Below are positions 1-5,133 of a stretch of 9,490 nt of DNA, in pieces. Position 1 is the stretch's first letter. Each line of letters starts with the position of its first letter. A program made the position numbers and the translations under genes. This DNA comes from CAYIRQ01 sp964365905. Its GTDB lineage: Bacteria > Patescibacteriota > Gracilibacteria > Peribacterales > Peribacteraceae. The stretch covers positions 1 through 9,490 of the forward strand of contig CAYIRQ010000057.1 of the NCBI GenBank assembly GCA_964365905.1, read 5' to 3'. The notes below the pieces were generated by a model, which was not told the DNA's origin, did not search any database, and worked only from the letters and a program-made list of their open reading frames with translations.

Positions 1-38
1 ATACGGAATTTATTCCGAATTCTGTCGTCATGTATAGT

Positions 39-1043
39 TCACAAGGCCTCTCCTCGCGCCTGCAAAAGAAGAATCTCCGGTGTTGCAAAGAGTCGCGCAC
101 GCGGTCCACTCTCGCCGATGCCGCGCGTGATCGCGAGGGTCGTGTTTGCATCGACTGGGAATAGACCCTGATCGTATCTCCTCCCAAGCTGCGTGGGGAG
201 CGGCGGAATAGGACCAATGAATGGAAGTCGGATTTGGCCACCATGGGTATGACCCGCGAGGATCAGGTGGTAGCGCTTCGCTTCCCCTTCGAGGATGACA
301 TCGGGGCTGTGGGCAAGGAGAATGAGGACAGAACGTCTTTGAAGTTCAGGAACGACATCGCCAATGCGGTCATGATGACTGCAGAGATCATCCACGCCGC
401 TGATGAATACTGGTCTTCCCTCGGTCTGCACTTCCTTCCACTCGTTGCGAAGCACCGTGACAGAGCTTCGCTCGAGCGCGCGTCGGACGGGAAGGGAATG
501 ATCAGATCCACCCCCGAGGAGGCGCTCAAGGGGTGATTCCGTATAGCAACCGTGCTCGTGATTCCCCATGATCGCATAGGTTTCGTAGCGCGGATGGAGA
601 TCCCGCAGAGGAGAGAGATCATCCACCGGGTCGTACTCGAAGAAAATGAAGTCTCCGAGCAGGAAGACGAAGTCGGGCTCCAGCGCATTCACCCTCTCCA
701 CCACACGGGCAAGGTACCGTCTGCCCTTGTACGGTCCGACGTGCATGTCCGAGAGGACTGCGATGCGCAGTGTCTCTCCGGGGTTGAGAGGGAGTGTCAC
801 TCTGCGCTCCGTCACCGTGATGAGCTGCGGCTCAACGAAGGAGCCATAGAGGAGGATGAGGATCGCAAGGCAGGAGCCCATGAAGCCGCTGTACGCACAG
901 TACCGCTGCAGTCGCGACTGCGCAGAACCGCGTGCCCACCGGAGAGATTGTCGCCCGAGCAGTGCCGCTCCACTGAGGAGCACGATAAGAATGATGTCCC
1001 ATGGCAGCGCATGGAGACTGTAGGTGAGGAACACGTCCCTCAT
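39..1043 (-). CDS. Membrane-anchored calcineurin-like metallophosphoesterase (YkuE/YaeI/LpxG-like)
   Basis: A 334-aa protein with two hydrophobic N-terminal segments (about residues 15-30 and 48-67), followed by a complete metallophosphoesterase domain. The metal-binding motifs are all present and in order: SDMH (D99, H101), LLGD (D131), GNHE (N161, H162), AHSPD (H245) and GHTHGG (H265, H267). Members of this superfamily hydrolyse phosphoester or pyrophosphate bonds with two metal ions. The N-terminal anchor plus this domain resembles YkuE/YaeI and the UDP-diacylglucosamine pyrophosphatase LpxG, but the substrate cannot be read from the sequence, and a lipid A role is doubtful if this is a CPR cell. 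The gene is divergent from rpiB. The ATG at 1043 lacks a Shine-Dalgarno site. A GTG at 1034 (residue 4) lies exactly 7 nt after a TATCAT box and may be the true start of a leaderless mRNA. Family is certain; substrate is not. Confidence 0.93.
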   Translation of the reverse strand: MRDVFLTYSLHALPWDIILIVLLSGAALLGRQSLRWARGSAQSRLQRYCAYSGFMGSCLAILILLYGSFVEPQLITVTERRVTLPLNPGETLRIAVLSDMHVGPYKGRRYLARVVERVNALEPDFVFLLGDFIFFEYDPVDDLSPLRDLHPRYETYAIMGNHEHGCYTESPLERLLGGGSDHSLPVRRALERSSVTVLRNEWKEVQTEGRPVFISGVDDLCSHHDRIGDVVPELQRRSVLILLAHSPDVILEGEAKRYHLILAGHTHGGQIRLPFIGPIPPLPTQLGRRYDQGLFPVDANTTLAITRGIGESGPRARLFATPEILLLQARGEAL

Positions 1044-1051
1044 GATACACT
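1042..1051. promoter_or_regulatory. Overlapping divergent -10 elements for the phosphoesterase gene and rpiB
   Basis: On the plus strand an extended -10 box TG-a-TACACT (1043-1051) lies 9 nt before the rpiB ATG at 1061. On the minus strand TATCAT (1047 to 1042) lies 7 nt before a GTG at 1034 that is in frame with the phosphoesterase. The two boxes share six bases. No -35 hexamer like TTGACA is visible for either. Both would give leaderless or nearly leaderless transcripts. Inferred from position and motif only. Confidence 0.5.
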
Positions 1052-1060
1052 TCCGGCACG

Positions 1061-1528
1061 ATGGAAAAGAAACGCGTCGTCATCGGCGCAGACCATGCGG
1101 GCTACAAGCTCAAGGAAGCATTGAAGAAACATCTCATGCAGCAGGACATCGATGTGATTGATGAGGGAACGTTTTCCGAGGAACCGGTGGATTACCCCGC
1201 AATCGGGGAGAGGGTGGCCGGGGTAATGCTCTCAGAGAAGATTCCCGGTGTCTTCCTCGGGGGAAGCGGTTTTGGAGAAGCGATGACGGGAAATAAAGTG
1301 CCCGGTATCCGCGCAGCACGTTGTGCGACTATCGAGGATGCGAAGCTCACGAGAGGCCATAACGATGCGAACATGCTCTGCCTCGGGGGACGCACCGTGG
1401 ATCATGCGGAAGCTGCGAACATCGTCGATGCCTTCCTCGCAACACCCTTCGACGGAGGCCGCCATGAAAGGCGCGTGAAGCAGCTCCATGAATTGGATGG
1501 ATACCCATATGGAGAAGGAGAGGAATAA
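1061..1528 (+). CDS. rpiB: Ribose-5-phosphate isomerase B (RpiB/LacAB family, actinobacterial-type active site)
   Basis: A 155-aa protein of normal RpiB length that interconverts ribulose-5-phosphate and ribose-5-phosphate in the cytoplasm. The N-terminal IGADHAG motif (residues 8-14) supplies the substrate-binding D11 and H12. The loop GGSGFGE (67-73) replaces the CGTGIG loop of the E. coli type, so the catalytic Cys is absent and E73 is the likely base, as known for Mycobacterium tuberculosis RpiB. NKVPGIRAA (78-86) and RGHND (98-102, with the ring-opening His H100) are conserved, and GRHERRV ends the fold. The next gene is rpe, which shares the ribulose-5-phosphate pool. The start at 1061 has no Shine-Dalgarno site but lies 9 nt after an extended -10 box. 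The last codons (GEGEE) lie inside a purine tract that runs on past the stop codon, suggesting that the repeat shaped the C-terminus. LacA/LacB-like sugar isomerases are the only alternative and seem less likely. Confidence 0.95.
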   Translation: MEKKRVVIGADHAGYKLKEALKKHLMQQDIDVIDEGTFSEEPVDYPAIGERVAGVMLSEKIPGVFLGGSGFGEAMTGNKVPGIRAARCATIEDAKLTRGHNDANMLCLGGRTVDHAEAANIVDAFLATPFDGGRHERRVKQLHELDGYPYGEGEE

Positions 1529-1607
1529 GAAGAGGAGAGGAGGAGAAGAAACTCCACCGAGCGATTCCTCTTATCCTCTTCGTCCTCTCATCCTCTTCAT
1601 CCCTTCA
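1511..1607. repeat. Purine tract facing a pyrimidine tract: long imperfect inverted repeat with a duplicated 17-mer
   Basis: Bases 1511-1551 on the plus strand are all purines except T1526, and cover the rpiB 3' end and stop codon. Bases 1565-1606 are almost all pyrimidines. The pyrimidine arm contains two 17-nt direct copies (1566-1582 and 1583-1599) that differ at two positions and start with TCCTCT. The two tracts are imperfectly complementary over about 30 nt and could fold into a long stem after rpiB, possibly a terminator, although no U-run follows. Purine/pyrimidine runs of this kind can also form triplex DNA. Function is unproven. Confidence 0.55.
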
Positions 1608-1614
1608 CACCCAG

Positions 1615-1623
1615 TGCTACACT
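1615..1623 (+). promoter_or_regulatory. Extended -10 promoter for leaderless rpe
   Basis: TG-c-TACACT ends 7 nt before the rpe ATG at 1631, so transcription should start at or within a base of the A of ATG. There is no Shine-Dalgarno site and no recognisable -35 box, because the upstream bases belong to the pyrimidine tract. The hexamer and the next three bases (TACACTTCC) are identical to those at the rpiB promoter. Confidence 0.6.
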
Positions 1624-1630
1624 TCCAACA

Positions 1631-2260
1631 ATGCTCAAGATCCTCATCACCCCAAGCATCCTCGCCGCCGACCTCACTCATCTTCAAGACGAGGTTGACT
1701 CAGTCGCAAGTGCAGATTGGCTTCAAGTGGACGTGATGGACGGACATTTCGTTCCCAATCTCACCTTCGGCGCACCACTCCTGAAGAATCTCAAAACGAA
1801 ACTGCCCCTTGATATTCATCTCATGGTGAGCAATCCCGCGGATCGCATTGGGGAATTTGTGAAGGTGGGGGCAAAAAACATCACGTTTCATGCGGAAGCT
1901 GTGCCAGGGGAAGCAGACCAAATGGCACTTGTAGAGGCGATTCGGAGAAAAGGTTGCACAGCGGGCATTGCCGTGAATCCGGAAAGCCACCACGACATCA
2001 TTCAAACAATGGATGTTGATCTCGTGCTCTGTATGACCGTCAATCCGGGGTATAGCGGTCAACGGTTCATCAAGAGCGTCCTCCCGAAGATAAGAGATAT
2101 CCGATTGCAGCACCCCAACGTGATGATTCAGGTTGACGGCGGCATCGATGCGCGCACTGCAAAACTCTGCAGGGAAGCCGGCGCGACGAACCTTGTCGCC
2201 GCGAGTGCGATTTTTGGAAGCAAGGATCGTGCAAAGGCAATTGAGGAATTGCGCTGCTAG
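1631..2260 (+). CDS. rpe: Ribulose-phosphate 3-epimerase
   Basis: A 209-aa TIM-barrel enzyme that interconverts ribulose-5-phosphate and xylulose-5-phosphate in the non-oxidative pentose phosphate pathway. Motifs in order: ITPSILAAD (6-14), VDVMDGHFVPN (33-43), DIHLMV (61-66), MTVNPGYSGQ (135-144) with the flexible phosphate loop, and VDGGID (168-173). The catalytic aspartates D34 and D169 and the metal ligand H63 are present. The first metal ligand, normally His two residues before D34 (family motif HVDVMDG), is Gln here (Q32, codon CAA). The enzyme may still bind metal through Gln, but this departs from the canonical set. rpe follows rpiB, so both ribulose-5-phosphate enzymes sit side by side, yet rpe has its own extended -10 box 7 nt before the ATG. 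The stop codon TAG touches a REP-like element. Confidence 0.95.
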   Translation: MLKILITPSILAADLTHLQDEVDSVASADWLQVDVMDGHFVPNLTFGAPLLKNLKTKLPLDIHLMVSNPADRIGEFVKVGAKNITFHAEAVPGEADQMALVEAIRRKGCTAGIAVNPESHHDIIQTMDVDLVLCMTVNPGYSGQRFIKSVLPKIRDIRLQHPNVMIQVDGGIDARTAKLCREAGATNLVAASAIFGSKDRAKAIEELRC

Positions 2261-2308
2261 TGGCACGGGCTTCTAGTCCGTGCTGCATGGGCAAGATGCC
2301 CATGCCAC
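2260..2308. repeat. REP-like double-hairpin element between rpe and purM
   Basis: The first hairpin pairs GCACGG (2263-2268) with CCGTGC (2278-2283); a G-U and a C-G pair extend it to a 5-nt loop. The second pairs GCATGGGC (2285-2292) with GCCCATGC (2298-2305) around a 5-nt loop. The outer ends GTGGCA (2260-2265) and TGCCAC (2303-2308) are also inverted, so a cloverleaf-like fold is possible. From memory, the element resembles a dispersed intergenic repeat of several bacterial phyla whose false translations contain GILPM and LEARAT; both strings occur in its minus-strand reading here. It may act as an rpe terminator or mRNA stabiliser. Confidence 0.65.
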
Positions 2309-2319
2309 AGAAGCAAATT

Positions 2320-2328
2320 TGCTACTAT
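2320..2328 (+). promoter_or_regulatory. Extended -10 promoter for leaderless purM
   Basis: TG-c-TACTAT ends 7 nt before the ATG at 2336, the same geometry as at rpe. The upstream ATG at 2327 overlaps this box, so it would be upstream of the transcription start and could not be translated from this promoter. No Shine-Dalgarno site precedes either ATG. Confidence 0.55.
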
Positions 2329-2335
2329 GCAAGCA

Positions 2336-3349
2336 ATGACCCGTTACGAAGATGCCGGCGTGAATATCAGTCGCGGTGACGAAGCCGTAGAACGGCTCAA
2401 AAAGCATGTTGTGAGCACGTATACGAAAAATGTGCTTGCGGGTGTCGGCGCATACGCGGGAGCACTCGATGTTTCCAGTTTCAAAAACATGAAAGAACCA
2501 ACACTCCTTGCAACCATTGATGGAGTTGGGACAAAAACGCTCGTTGCGGAACGCATGGGGAAATGGGACGGCATTGGTGAAGACATCGTGAATCACTGCG
2601 CGAATGATCTCGTCTGCCAGGGCGCTGCTCCCCTGCTCTTCCTCGATTACGTCGCTTCAAGCAGGCTCAATCCCTCGACGATCGAAGAGATCGTTGCAGG
2701 TATGAGCCGCGCCTGCAAGGCGCTTGGTTGTGTGCTCATCGGCGGAGAAACCGCCGAGATGCCGCAGGTGTATGCAGAGGGATCGCACGACGTTGTGGGA
2801 GCCATGATCGGTGTAGCCGATCGCGACAGTATGATCACGGGAAACGACATACAGAAGGGAGACGTTCTCATTGCTCTCCCAAGCAATGGCCTCCATACGA
2901 ATGGTTACTCGCTTGCGCGGAAGGTACTTTTGGACGATGCAAAATTGGACATTACGAAGCATTTTCCGGAACTCGGATGCTCTCTCGCAGAAGCACTCCT
3001 CAAACCTCACACGGAATATTCGCGCCTTGTGCGCAAACTTCATGATTCCATTGGACTCAAGGGCGTCGCTCACATCACGGGAAGCGGCATCCCCGGAAAT
3101 CTCCCGCGCATTCTGCCGGAAGGACTTGGCGCAAAAATTGAGAAAAATGCAATCAAGGTCTTGCCTATTTTCCAACTGATTCAGAAACAGGGAGCGGTCC
3201 CTGATGAGGATATGTTTGCAACATTGAACATGGGGGTGGGGATGCTTCTTGTTCTCGATCCTCTAAACAAAGAAACGGCGCTTCGGGAGGCGCAGGGAAG
3301 CTATCTGCTGGGGGAAGTCACTCAGGGTGAAGGTGTGGAAATCGTTTGA
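2336..3349 (+). CDS. purM: Phosphoribosylformylglycinamidine cyclo-ligase (AIR synthetase)
   Basis: PurM closes FGAM to aminoimidazole ribonucleotide with ATP, the fifth step of de novo purine synthesis. The protein is 337 aa from 2336 (340 from the ATG at 2327), normal for the family. Visible motifs from 2336: YEDAGVNI (4-11), IDGVGTK (61-67) for ATP binding, CANDLVCQGAAP (88-99), GGETAEMP (136-143), GLHTNGYSLAR (185-195) and HITGSGIPGNLPRI (246-259). I choose 2336 because the extended -10 box ends 7 nt before it and because homologues begin just before a Y-x-DAGV motif. No other purine gene lies in the window; the link to its neighbours is the supply of ribose-5-phosphate by RpiB. The 3' end overlaps the annotated dprA start by 23 bases, and the TGA stop codon doubles as the TGA of a -10 box for dprA. 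Confidence 0.95.
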   Translation: MTRYEDAGVNISRGDEAVERLKKHVVSTYTKNVLAGVGAYAGALDVSSFKNMKEPTLLATIDGVGTKTLVAERMGKWDGIGEDIVNHCANDLVCQGAAPLLFLDYVASSRLNPSTIEEIVAGMSRACKALGCVLIGGETAEMPQVYAEGSHDVVGAMIGVADRDSMITGNDIQKGDVLIALPSNGLHTNGYSLARKVLLDDAKLDITKHFPELGCSLAEALLKPHTEYSRLVRKLHDSIGLKGVAHITGSGIPGNLPRILPEGLGAKIEKNAIKVLPIFQLIQKQGAVPDEDMFATLNMGVGMLLVLDPLNKETALREAQGSYLLGEVTQGEGVEIV

Positions 3350-4445
3350 TATACTTCCCTCCCTGCACCCAAAAGCCGCTCTCGCCTGGGCATCCCTCAA
3401 TCTTCTCACGAAGCGGCGTTACGACGCGCTGCTCGCCCAATTTGGCACACTCGAAGAAGCATGGAAAAAGCTGGATGCAAACATGCTCATGCAGCTTGGA
3501 TGCAAACCGGATACTGTCAGCCGCACGCTCGAGCTCGCATCCACATTCAATGCAGATACATTTGCGGCATCCCTCCGGGAAAAGAATATTCAATTCCTTT
3601 CGATCGAAGATAAAGAATATCCCGAACGCCTGCGAGAAATTCATGATCCACCAATCTTTTTGTTTAATCAGGGAAATAGTGATCTTCTGCAAGAGCCATC
3701 CATCGCACTTGTGGGAACACGCGCGATGAGCAGCTACGGCAAGCGCGTCACGGAACTCTTCACGCAGGGGATGGTACGAGCCGGACTCGTCACCGTGAGC
3801 GGACTCGCGATCGGCATTGATGCGGAGGTTGCCCGGCAAACGATCGCTGCCGGAGGGAAGCACATTGCCGTGCTCGGGAATGGCATTGACGCGATATTTC
3901 CTCCTGTAAATGCATCTCTTGCAGAAGAGATTCTCGCAAAAGGCGGCCTTCTTCTCTCCGAATTCCCGCCGGGCGTTCCACCGGGCAAATTCACGTTCCC
4001 CGCACGCAATAGGATCATCGCCGGACTTTCCATGGGTACGATCGTTCTCGAGGCAAGTTCGGATAGCGGCTCCCTCATCACGGCAGATCTCGCTCTCGAC
4101 TATGCCCGCGAAGTCTTTGCGGTTCCCGGACAAGTCTTCGATCAGAACTTCAGCGGAACACATGAGCTGATCGTAAAAGGCTGCGCACATCTCGCGCGTA
4201 CGCCGGAAGATGTGCTCGCAGCGTGCGGCGTCATCACGCCGGAATCCCCCGCGCGCTCCCACTATCAGCCGGCTTCGGAGGAAGAGGAAAAAGTGATCGC
4301 CGCGCTCACCACCATGCCACAAGCGAAGGACGATATAACGCTCCGGGTCAATCTTCCCGTTGCCTCCGTGAATGCAACGCTGACGTTGCTTGAATTAAAA
4401 GGTGTAGCAAAGAATGTGGGGGGAGGACATTGGGTCAAAACATAA
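3327..4445 (+). CDS. dprA: DNA processing protein DprA (Smf), RecA loader in transformation
   Basis: A 372-aa DprA reading frame. DprA binds incoming single-stranded DNA in the cytoplasm and loads RecA on it. The N-terminal region (about 14-80) carries a helical SAM/HhH-like domain. The Rossmann-like DNA-binding core spans about 95-300, with YPERLREIHDPP (98-109), ALVGTR (127-132), SGLAIGID (158-165; the usual form is SGLARGID), AVLGNGID (181-188), FPARNRIIAGLS (224-235), SGSLITA (247-253) and AVPG (265-268). A C-terminal winged-helix domain (about 318-372) is present. The start is uncertain. GTG at 3327 and GTG at 3333 lie inside purM and lack a clear Shine-Dalgarno site; CTG at 3363 lies 7 nt after an extended -10 box and would give a protein starting at HPKAALAW, close to where homologues begin. 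Translational coupling to purM is the alternative. DprA suggests natural DNA uptake, common in CPR genomes. Confidence 0.93.
   Translation: MKVWKSFDILPSLHPKAALAWASLNLLTKRRYDALLAQFGTLEEAWKKLDANMLMQLGCKPDTVSRTLELASTFNADTFAASLREKNIQFLSIEDKEYPERLREIHDPPIFLFNQGNSDLLQEPSIALVGTRAMSSYGKRVTELFTQGMVRAGLVTVSGLAIGIDAEVARQTIAAGGKHIAVLGNGIDAIFPPVNASLAEEILAKGGLLLSEFPPGVPPGKFTFPARNRIIAGLSMGTIVLEASSDSGSLITADLALDYAREVFAVPGQVFDQNFSGTHELIVKGCAHLARTPEDVLAACGVITPESPARSHYQPASEEEEKVIAALTTMPQAKDDITLRVNLPVASVNATLTLLELKGVAKNVGGGHWVKT
3347..3355 (+). promoter_or_regulatory. Extended -10 box made from the purM stop codon; candidate dprA promoter
   Basis: TG-a-TATACT is the closest match to a consensus extended -10 box in the rpiB to dprA series. 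Its first three bases are the purM stop codon. It ends 7 nt before an in-frame CTG codon of dprA at 3363. It lies downstream of the GTG start at 3327, so a transcript from here could not use that GTG. It could be chance, but the spacing matches rpe and purM exactly. Confidence 0.45.
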
Positions 4446-4479
4446 ACGGGAGAAGGCTCCACAAAAAGCAGGATCATAA

Positions 4480-4548
4480 AATTGATAATGGAGAATTGAA
4501 AATGGAAAGTGATGGAAATTTTCCATTCTCCATTTTTCATTCTCAATT
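4480..4548. repeat. Inverted repeat built of two sets of four heptamers
   Basis: The left arm (4480-4507) is four consecutive 7-mers fitting AATKGAN. The right arm (4521-4548) is four 7-mers whose complements fit AATKRAR or close variants. A 13-nt centre (4508-4520) separates them. By eye 23 of 28 positions pair, so a 28-bp imperfect stem is possible. The element lies 34 nt after the dprA stop and before the 52-aa gene. It could terminate dprA transcription, but no U-run follows. No protein is encoded in it. Confidence 0.65.
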
Positions 4549-4589
4549 TACCGCACCTAGTCGCCCTCCCAACACCTTCCATATCAAGG

Positions 4590-4595
4590 TATACT
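4590..4595 (+). promoter_or_regulatory. -10 box of the 52-aa membrane protein gene
   Basis: TATACT ends 6 nt before the ATG at 4602. The TG extension is absent here (AGG precedes it). The spacing implies a leaderless mRNA. No -35 box or Shine-Dalgarno site is seen. Confidence 0.5.
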
Positions 4596-4601
4596 GTCTT
4601 T

Positions 4602-4760
4602 ATGTGGCCTTTTCGCCGTGAACGAAAGAAGAAACGCGGGCGGATGGATAGACTGATTGCCGGCGTGATCATCGGCGGCGCCATCGGATCCATCATCGGG
4701 AAAAAGCTCTTGGAGAAGAAGGGGGGGAAAGATGATCCGGAGGAGGAGCAGCGTGAATAA
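4602..4760 (+). CDS. Small glycine-zipper membrane protein (YtxH-like)
   Basis: A 52-aa hypothetical protein. A very basic N-terminus (RRERKKKRGR, residues 5-14) is followed by one hydrophobic helix, LIAGVIIGGAIGSIIG (18-33), and a charged tail KKLLEKKGGKDD with an acidic PEEEQRE end. Glycines 21, 25, 29 and 33 form a perfect GxxxG series, a packing pattern of glycine-zipper membrane helices that often oligomerise. Positive charge at the N-terminus suggests that end stays in the cytoplasm. The layout recalls YtxH-like small proteins, but the similarity is too short to assign a function. The start at 4602 is chosen because TATACT lies 6 nt upstream; a longer frame beginning at 4509 would translate the repeat element and is rejected. 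Confidence 0.75.
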   Translation: MWPFRRERKKKRGRMDRLIAGVIIGGAIGSIIGKKLLEKKGGKDDPEEEQRE

Positions 4761-4763
4761 GGA

Positions 4764-4900
4764 AAAACAAACATCCCTTCTCCCCGGGGGAGAAGGGTAG
4801 GATGAGGGGAAGTGATACAGGAACAAAATACGATGTGGTGAGTGTTGTATGTGTTCCCCTCACTCTACCTTTCTCCCCACGGGAGAGAGGATGTTTTTGT
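4764..4900. repeat. Inverted pair of REP-like elements (about 135 bp) between convergent small genes
   Basis: The left copy (about 4764-4820) has the hairpin CCCTTCTCCCC / GGGGAGAAGGG (4775-4785 and 4787-4797) and a tail GTAGGATGAGGGGAA. The right copy (about 4842-4900) is its reverse complement, with hairpin TCTCCC / GGGAGA (4872-4877 and 4881-4886) and the same tail on the minus strand. The copies agree at most positions over nearly 60 nt, including the outer A-rich ends. Single-stranded DNA or RNA could fold into one long cruciform. It sits between two convergent genes, a typical REP/BIME site, and could stop transcription from both sides. A third copy lies near 9322. Confidence 0.7.
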
Positions 4901-4942
4901 TACGGTTGACTGTTTTCCAAGTAAATCTTTGTCAAAGAATAC

Positions 4943-5092
4943 TTATCTCATCCACAGATCCGCCACCTTTGTCGTGACCACCCCAGCAGCATGCGCGACT
5001 GCATCTGCTTCAATTTGAACTTTCACATGCGGCGGCTCGAATGCAAAAAATGCATAGAGAACGACAGCAGCGAAGAAGATAAAGGGTTTCAT
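4943..5092 (-). CDS. Small 49-aa peptide with N-terminal hydrophobic segment
   Basis: A 49-aa hypothetical protein. Residues 3-18 (PFIFFAAVVLYAFFAF) form a hydrophobic helix after MK, like a signal peptide or membrane anchor, followed by EPPHVKVQIEADAVAHAAGVV and a C-terminus ending LWMR. I do not recognise the family. Support that it is real: a full extended -10 box TG-c-TATACT (5113 to 5105) lies 12 nt before the ATG, the frame ends in TAA, and it fills the gap after mltG (41 nt away, same strand). The 12-nt distance would give a leader of only about 5 nt. Its position next to mltG hints at a cell-envelope role, but this is only context. Confidence 0.6.
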   Translation of the reverse strand: MKPFIFFAAVVLYAFFAFEPPHVKVQIEADAVAHAAGVVTTKVADLWMR

Positions 5093-5104
5093 GTATGACC
5101 CTTC

Positions 5105-5113
5105 AGTATAGCA
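5105..5113 (-). promoter_or_regulatory. Extended -10 promoter of the 49-aa gene
   Basis: TG-c-TATACT reads on the minus strand from 5113 to 5105, 12 nt before the ATG at 5092 and 20 nt past the mltG stop codon. It gives the small gene its own transcript apart from mltG. Confidence 0.5.
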
Positions 5114-5133
5114 AATTTCACATGTTTCGTCTA

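Noticed and set aside
552..1124. A 190-codon plus-strand open frame over the phosphoesterase and the start of rpiB
   Set aside because: It is antisense to the phosphoesterase motifs and overlaps rpiB out of frame.
2070..2303. A 77-codon minus-strand frame starting in the REP element (MGILPMQHGLEARAT...)
   Set aside because: This is the familiar false translation of a palindromic repeat running into rpe antisense; no coding evidence.
3318..4322. A 334-codon minus-strand open frame
   Set aside because: It is antisense to dprA, whose motifs are complete. The translation is Cys- and Arg-rich and resembles no family.
4509..4601. Upstream extension of the 52-aa gene to an ATG at 4509
   Set aside because: The extension translates the heptamer stem and lies before the TATACT box that marks the start at 4602.
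4764..4900. CRISPR array or insertion sequence
   Set aside because: Only two inverted units exist, with no regular spacers and no transposase frame; a REP-like pair explains them.
4906..4934. TTGACT and TTGTCA as a -35/-10 pair after the REP pair
   Set aside because: The -10 position does not match TATAAT-like sequence and no gene follows on that strand. The bases TCTTTG and CAAAGA around 4926-4938 form only a small inverted repeat.
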